Source: Roseinatronobacter thiooxidans (GTDB lineage Bacteria; Pseudomonadota; Alphaproteobacteria; Rhodobacterales; Rhodobacteraceae). From it: a stretch of DNA of 64,000 nucleotides. The stretch is from positions 1 through 64,000 of the forward strand of contig NZ_MEHT01000023.1 of assembly GCF_001870675.1 (NCBI RefSeq). Reading direction: 5' to 3'. Positions 60,542-64,000 of the stretch are shown piece after piece; positions within the stretch are counted from its first letter, which is position 1; every line of letters begins with the position of its first letter. The notes beneath the pieces are model-generated. The model had not been told where the DNA came from. It saw only the letters and a list, made by a program, of their open reading frames with translations, and did no database searches. A program made the position numbers and the translations under genes.

Positions 60542-61846
60542 ATGAGTTTGAGAAAATCACTCTATGCGGCAACAGCAATGGGGTTGATCTCGGCTGTTGG
60601 TGCATCCGCAGACACCCTTACAATCGCAACCGTGAATAACGGCGACATGATCCGCATGCAGTCGCTAAGCAGCGAGTTTACCGAAGCGACCGGGATCGCG
60701 CTGGAATGGGTCATTCTGGAAGAAAACATCCTGCGCCAGCGTGTGACGCAGGATATCGCAACCAGCGGCGGGCAGTTCGATGTCATGACAATCGGCATGT
60801 ATGAAACGCCGATCTGGGCCGCGCGCGACTGGCTGGTTTCGCTGGACGGGTTGCCCGATGACTATGACATCGACGACATCCTGCCTGCCATGCGCGCGGG
60901 GCTGTCCCATGAAGGGTCGCTTTATGCAGCGCCGTTTTATGGCGAAAGCTCGATGGTCATGTATCGCACCGATCTGATGGAAGCGGCAGGGCTTGAAATG
61001 CCCGAAGCGCCAACTTGGGACGATATTGCCGAAGCCGCCGCAGCCATGACCGACCGTGACAACAACATCAACGGTATCTGCATTCGCGGCCGGGCGGGGT
61101 GGGGCGAGAATATGGCCTTTATCACCACAGTCGCCAATTCCTTTGGCGCGCGCTGGTTCGATGAAGACTGGAACGCCCAGCTTGACAGCCCTGAATGGCT
61201 GGAAGCGGTGACCTTCTACAACGACCTGTTGCAGAATTACGGGCCTGCGGGGGCCGCCAACAACGGCTTTAACGAAAACCTGACGCTGTTCCAGCAGGGC
61301 CGTTGCGGTATGTGGATTGATGCAACCGTCGCTGCAAGCTTTGTGACCAATCCCAACGACTCGACCGTGGCAGACCATGTGGGCTTTGCTCTGGCCCCCA
61401 ACAAGGACGGAATGGACAAGCGCGCCAACTGGCTATGGGCATGGGCGCTGGCAATTCCTGCGGGCACCCAGCAAGAAGCCGCCGCGATGGAGTTCATCAA
61501 CTGGGCCACATCGAAAGAGTATCTGGAATTGGTGGCAGAGCGTGAAGGTTGGGCAAATGTGCCTCCGGGCAGCCGCACCTCGCTCTATGAAAACCCGGAC
61601 TATGCCGAAGTGCCTTTCGCCGCGATGACGCTGCAATCCATCAACGCAGCCGATCCGAACAACCCCACAGTTGACCCTGTCCCTTATGTGGGCATCCAAT
61701 ATGTGGCAATTCCTGAATGGGCCGGTATCGGCACCTCGGCGGGGCAGGAGTTTTCGGCCATGGTTGCCGGTCAGCTGACGCCGGAACAGGCGCTTCAACG
61801 CGCGCAAGCGCTGGTGACCGACGAAATGGAAGCGGCGGGCTACTAA
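60542..61846 (+). CDS. smoE: Sorbitol/mannitol ABC transporter substrate-binding protein
   Basis: 434 residues, signal peptide (SLRKSLYAATAMGLISAVGASA). The mature start TLTIATVNNGDMIRMQSLSSEF, the ILEENILRQRVTQDIATSGGQFDVMTIGMYETPIW block and YAAPFYGESSMVMYRTDLM strongly resemble SmoE of Rhodobacter sphaeroides, the hexitol-binding protein (extracellular solute-binding family 1). First gene of a smoEFGK-type operon, followed by a classic terminator hairpin before smoF. Confidence 0.9.
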   Translation: MSLRKSLYAATAMGLISAVGASADTLTIATVNNGDMIRMQSLSSEFTEATGIALEWVILEENILRQRVTQDIATSGGQFDVMTIGMYETPIWAARDWLVSLDGLPDDYDIDDILPAMRAGLSHEGSLYAAPFYGESSMVMYRTDLMEAAGLEMPEAPTWDDIAEAAAAMTDRDNNINGICIRGRAGWGENMAFITTVANSFGARWFDEDWNAQLDSPEWLEAVTFYNDLLQNYGPAGAANNGFNENLTLFQQGRCGMWIDATVAASFVTNPNDSTVADHVGFALAPNKDGMDKRANWLWAWALAIPAGTQQEAAAMEFINWATSKEYLELVAEREGWANVPPGSRTSLYENPDYAEVPFAAMTLQSINAADPNNPTVDPVPYVGIQYVAIPEWAGIGTSAGQEFSAMVAGQLTPEQALQRAQALVTDEMEAAGY

Positions 61847-61860
61847 GCCACAGGTCGCAG

Positions 61861-61891
61861 AACAGGGCGGGCCATGCCTGCCCTGTTTTTT
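61861..61891 (+). terminator. Partial terminator between smoE and smoF
   Basis: AACAGGGC pairs with GCCCTGTT, and inner bases GGGC/GCCT extend the stem to a CAT loop; six T residues follow. An intrinsic terminator here, inside the operon, would let the binding protein be made in excess of the permeases, as is common for such importers. Confidence 0.8.
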
Positions 61892-61941
61892 CAACATTTT
61901 CGCAATCCCTGTGACTCTCGCCTTGATGAAAGGACAGTGCC

Positions 61942-62808
61942 ATGGCCACGAAGGCTTCGCGCAGTGCTGCCCGATTGATGCTGGCACCCGCAGTCATCCT
62001 GCTTCTGGGCTGGATGCTTGTGCCGCTGACAATGACGCTGATCTTTTCCTTCCAGCGCTATCTGCCCATGCGCGGCGGGTTTCTGGACTGGGTCGGGTTT
62101 GAAAACTACGTCCGCTTTGTCACATCCAGCGCCTTCTGGCCCGCAGTTCAGGCGACCTTGATCATCGTGGGCGGCGTGCTTCTCATTACAGTGATACTGG
62201 GCATCTTGCTGGCGGTTTTGCTGGACCAGCCGATGTGGGGGCAGGGCATTGTCCGCATTCTTGTGATCGCGCCGTTTTTCGTCATGCCCACTGTGTCGGG
62301 GCTGGTCTGGAAAAACATGTTCATGGACCCCAATAACGGGCTTTTGTCGCATCTGTGGCGGTTTTTCGGGGCAGACCCTATTATCTGGCTGTCAGATGCC
62401 TCGATGGCGTCGATCATCCTGATCGTGTCATGGCAATGGCTGCCTTTCGCCACGCTGATCCTGCTGACCGCGATTCAATCGCTGGACAGCGAGCAGATTG
62501 AAGCGGCGGAAATGGACGGGGCATCTGCCTTGTCGCGTTTCTGGCATATCGTGCTGCCGCATCTGGCGCGGGCAATCACCATTGTGATCCTGATCCAGAC
62601 AATTTTCCTGCTGGCCATCTTCGCCGAGATTTTTGTGACCACACAAGGGTCGTTCGGCACGCGCACCCTGACATATCTGATCTACCAGCGTGTGCTGGAA
62701 AGCCAGAATGTTGGGCTAGGCTCTGCGGGCGGGATTTATGCGGTCATTCTGGCCAATATCTTTGCGCTGTTCCTGATGCGCATCGTTGGCAAGAATCTGG
62801 ATCGTTGA
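61942..62808 (+). CDS. smoF: Polyol ABC transporter permease
   Basis: 288 residues, six predicted helices. It resembles MalF-type sugar permeases, with the coupling motif AEMDGASALSRFWHIVLPHLARAITIVILIQ and the start LAPAVILLLGWMLVPLTMTLIFSFQRYLP. AAAGGA upstream. Forms the channel with the next gene product. Confidence 0.92.
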   Translation: MATKASRSAARLMLAPAVILLLGWMLVPLTMTLIFSFQRYLPMRGGFLDWVGFENYVRFVTSSAFWPAVQATLIIVGGVLLITVILGILLAVLLDQPMWGQGIVRILVIAPFFVMPTVSGLVWKNMFMDPNNGLLSHLWRFFGADPIIWLSDASMASIILIVSWQWLPFATLILLTAIQSLDSEQIEAAEMDGASALSRFWHIVLPHLARAITIVILIQTIFLLAIFAEIFVTTQGSFGTRTLTYLIYQRVLESQNVGLGSAGGIYAVILANIFALFLMRIVGKNLDR

Positions 62809-62818
62809 GGAGGTTATC

Positions 62819-63649
62819 ATGGCCCGTTCTGTCACAACGCAACGCAAGACACTCAACACAGTCATCGCATGGGGGATTGGCCTGCTGATCTTCTTTCCGA
62901 TCCTGTGGACGATCCTGACCAGCTTCAAAACCGAAGCGCAGGCCATCGCAGACCCGCCCGTGTGGTTCTTCTTTGACTGGACGCTGGAGAATTACCGCGT
63001 GGTGCAGGAACGCTCGAACTATAGCCGGTTCCTGTGGAACTCGGTCATCATTGCAGGCGGGTCTACCCTGCTTGGTATGATGGTTGCCATTCCCGCCGCG
63101 TGGTCGATGGCCTTCGTGCCCTCGACCCAGACCAAGAACATTCTGCTATGGATGCTGTCCACCAAGATGCTGCCTGCGGTGGGGGTGCTGTATCCGATCT
63201 ATCTGATCTTCATCCAGCTTGGCCTGCTGGACTCGCGCATCGGGCTGACACTTGTTCTGATGCTGATCAACCTGCCGATCATGGTCTGGATGCTGTACAC
63301 CTATTTCAAGGAAATCCCCGGCGAAATTCTTGAAGCGGCGCGGATGGATGGCGCGGGCCTGCGGCAGGAAATCCTGTATGTGCTGACACCGATGGCCATT
63401 CCGGGCATTGCCTCGACCATGCTTCTCAACATCATCCTTGCATGGAACGAGGCGTTCTGGACCTTGAACCTGACCGCGGCGCGCGCAGCCCCGTTGACGG
63501 CCTTCATCGCCAGCTATTCCAGCCCGGAGGGGCTGTTCTACGCCAAATTGTCCGCGGCCTCGACCATGGCGATTGCACCCATTCTGATCATCGGCTGGTT
63601 CAGCCAGAAGCAACTTGTGCGCGGCCTGACCTTTGGCGCGGTAAAGTAA
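62819..63649 (+). CDS. smoG: Polyol ABC transporter permease
   Basis: 276 residues from the ATG at 62819 (GAGGAGG upstream), MalG-type with about six helices. N-terminal GIGLLIFFPILWTILTSFKTEAQAI and coupling motif AARMDGAGLRQEILYVLTPMAIPGIASTMLLNIILAWNEAFW are typical. Starts 10 bp after smoF. Confidence 0.92.
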   Translation: MARSVTTQRKTLNTVIAWGIGLLIFFPILWTILTSFKTEAQAIADPPVWFFFDWTLENYRVVQERSNYSRFLWNSVIIAGGSTLLGMMVAIPAAWSMAFVPSTQTKNILLWMLSTKMLPAVGVLYPIYLIFIQLGLLDSRIGLTLVLMLINLPIMVWMLYTYFKEIPGEILEAARMDGAGLRQEILYVLTPMAIPGIASTMLLNIILAWNEAFWTLNLTAARAAPLTAFIASYSSPEGLFYAKLSAASTMAIAPILIIGWFSQKQLVRGLTFGAVK

Positions 63650-63661
63650 GGGAAATTCACT

Positions 63662-64000
63662 ATGGGACGCATTGTTCTGGACAAGGTCACCAAGAGTTTC
63701 GGCGATGTGACCGTCATCCCGCCCTTGGACCTGACGATTGAGGATGGCGAATTCACTGTATTTGTCGGCCCTTCTGGCTGTGGTAAATCCACGCTTTTGC
63801 GCCTGATCGCAGGGTTGGAAGATGTGTCATCGGGGGCCATTCTGATTGACGGTCAAGACGCCACATCGATCCCGCCTGCCAAGCGGGGCCTTGCGATGGT
63901 GTTTCAGTCCTATGCGCTTTATCCGCATATGACTGTACGCAAGAATATCGCCTTTCCGCTGCGCATGGCGGGCATGGACAAGGCCGAACAGAACCGCCGG
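63662..64000 (+). CDS. smoK: Polyol ABC transporter ATP-binding protein (cut by window end)
   Basis: The first 113 residues are present: [23 protein letters not shown], Walker [48 protein letters not shown] (Q-loop), [12 protein letters not shown]. MalK/UgpC/SmoK type by sequence and by position 12 bp after smoG. The signature, Walker B and regulatory domain lie beyond the window. Confidence 0.92.
   Translation, partial: MGRIVLDKVTKSFGDVTVIPPLDLTIEDGEFTVFVGPSGCGKSTLLRLIAGLEDVSSGAILIDGQDATSIPPAKRGLAMVFQSYALYPHMTVRKNIAFPLRMAGMDKAEQNRR

Noticed and set aside
1-64000. CRISPR arrays, tRNA, rRNA, integrase/att sites, prophage genes
   Set aside because: No regularly spaced repeats, no cloverleaf-like sequences and no integrase or phage structural motifs were seen while reading the window; a dedicated scan with tRNAscan-SE or a CRISPR finder could still catch a short one.

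Overview
The window is about 60% GC, densely coded and rich in ATGA-type gene overlaps. Its gene repertoire fits an alphaproteobacterium of the Rhodobacteraceae (Roseobacter/Rhodobacter type): TRAP transporters, a sorbitol/mannitol ABC system, a PQQ-dehydrogenase neighbourhood and a Tad pilus locus. This placement is an inference from gene content; no rRNA or tRNA gene is visible.

Layout, left to right. 0.3-4.6 kb: an RND efflux pump with its periplasmic adaptor (minus strand). 5.1-6.7 kb: a gamma-glutamyltransferase, followed by a decayed IS3-type transposase. 7.2-17.7 kb: a TetR regulator diverges from a long operon encoding an SDR, an acyl-CoA dehydrogenase, an acyl-CoA synthetase, an APH-fold kinase, a TRAP transporter (DctQMP), a quinone oxidoreductase and an alpha/beta hydrolase. 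The SDR/ACAD/ligase/kinase set resembles the lva (levulinate, 4-hydroxyacid) pathway. 17.9-21.3 kb: four poorly characterised exported or membrane proteins, one a trypsin-like protease. 21.5-27.7 kb: two GntR/FCD regulators, two fumarylacetoacetate-hydrolase-family enzymes and an NMT1-type ABC importer. The two regulators have similar operator-like palindromes. 27.9-30.1 kb: a polar amino-acid ABC importer without an ATPase gene.

30.4-42.0 kb: Tad/Flp pilus genes (TadG-like, two TadE-like, Flp pilin, CpaB, CpaE, CpaF, TadB, TadC). They are accompanied by a GAF-GGDEF diguanylate cyclase, a LuxR-type response regulator and an EAL phosphodiesterase. The secretin, prepilin peptidase and TadD are not in the window.

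42.3-56.5 kb: a PQQ-dependent alcohol oxidation region. It contains an ABC-2 exporter set with a YVTN beta-propeller and a dedicated binding protein, a cupredoxin-like protein, cytochrome c, a MoxJ-like binding protein, a second (NMT1-type) ABC importer, a PQQ alcohol dehydrogenase with the Asp-x-Asp signature of lanthanide enzymes, a NosR-like flavin/Fe-S membrane protein and its ApbE flavin transferase. Three promoters here share a TGGTCGAATAG-like motif about 31 bp upstream of a -10-like hexamer. Two inverted copies of a roughly 170-bp intergenic repeat flank the dehydrogenase half of this region.

56.7-64.0 kb: a PAS hybrid histidine kinase, a LacI regulator, and the start of a polyol ABC operon (smoE, smoF, smoG, and smoK cut by the window end).
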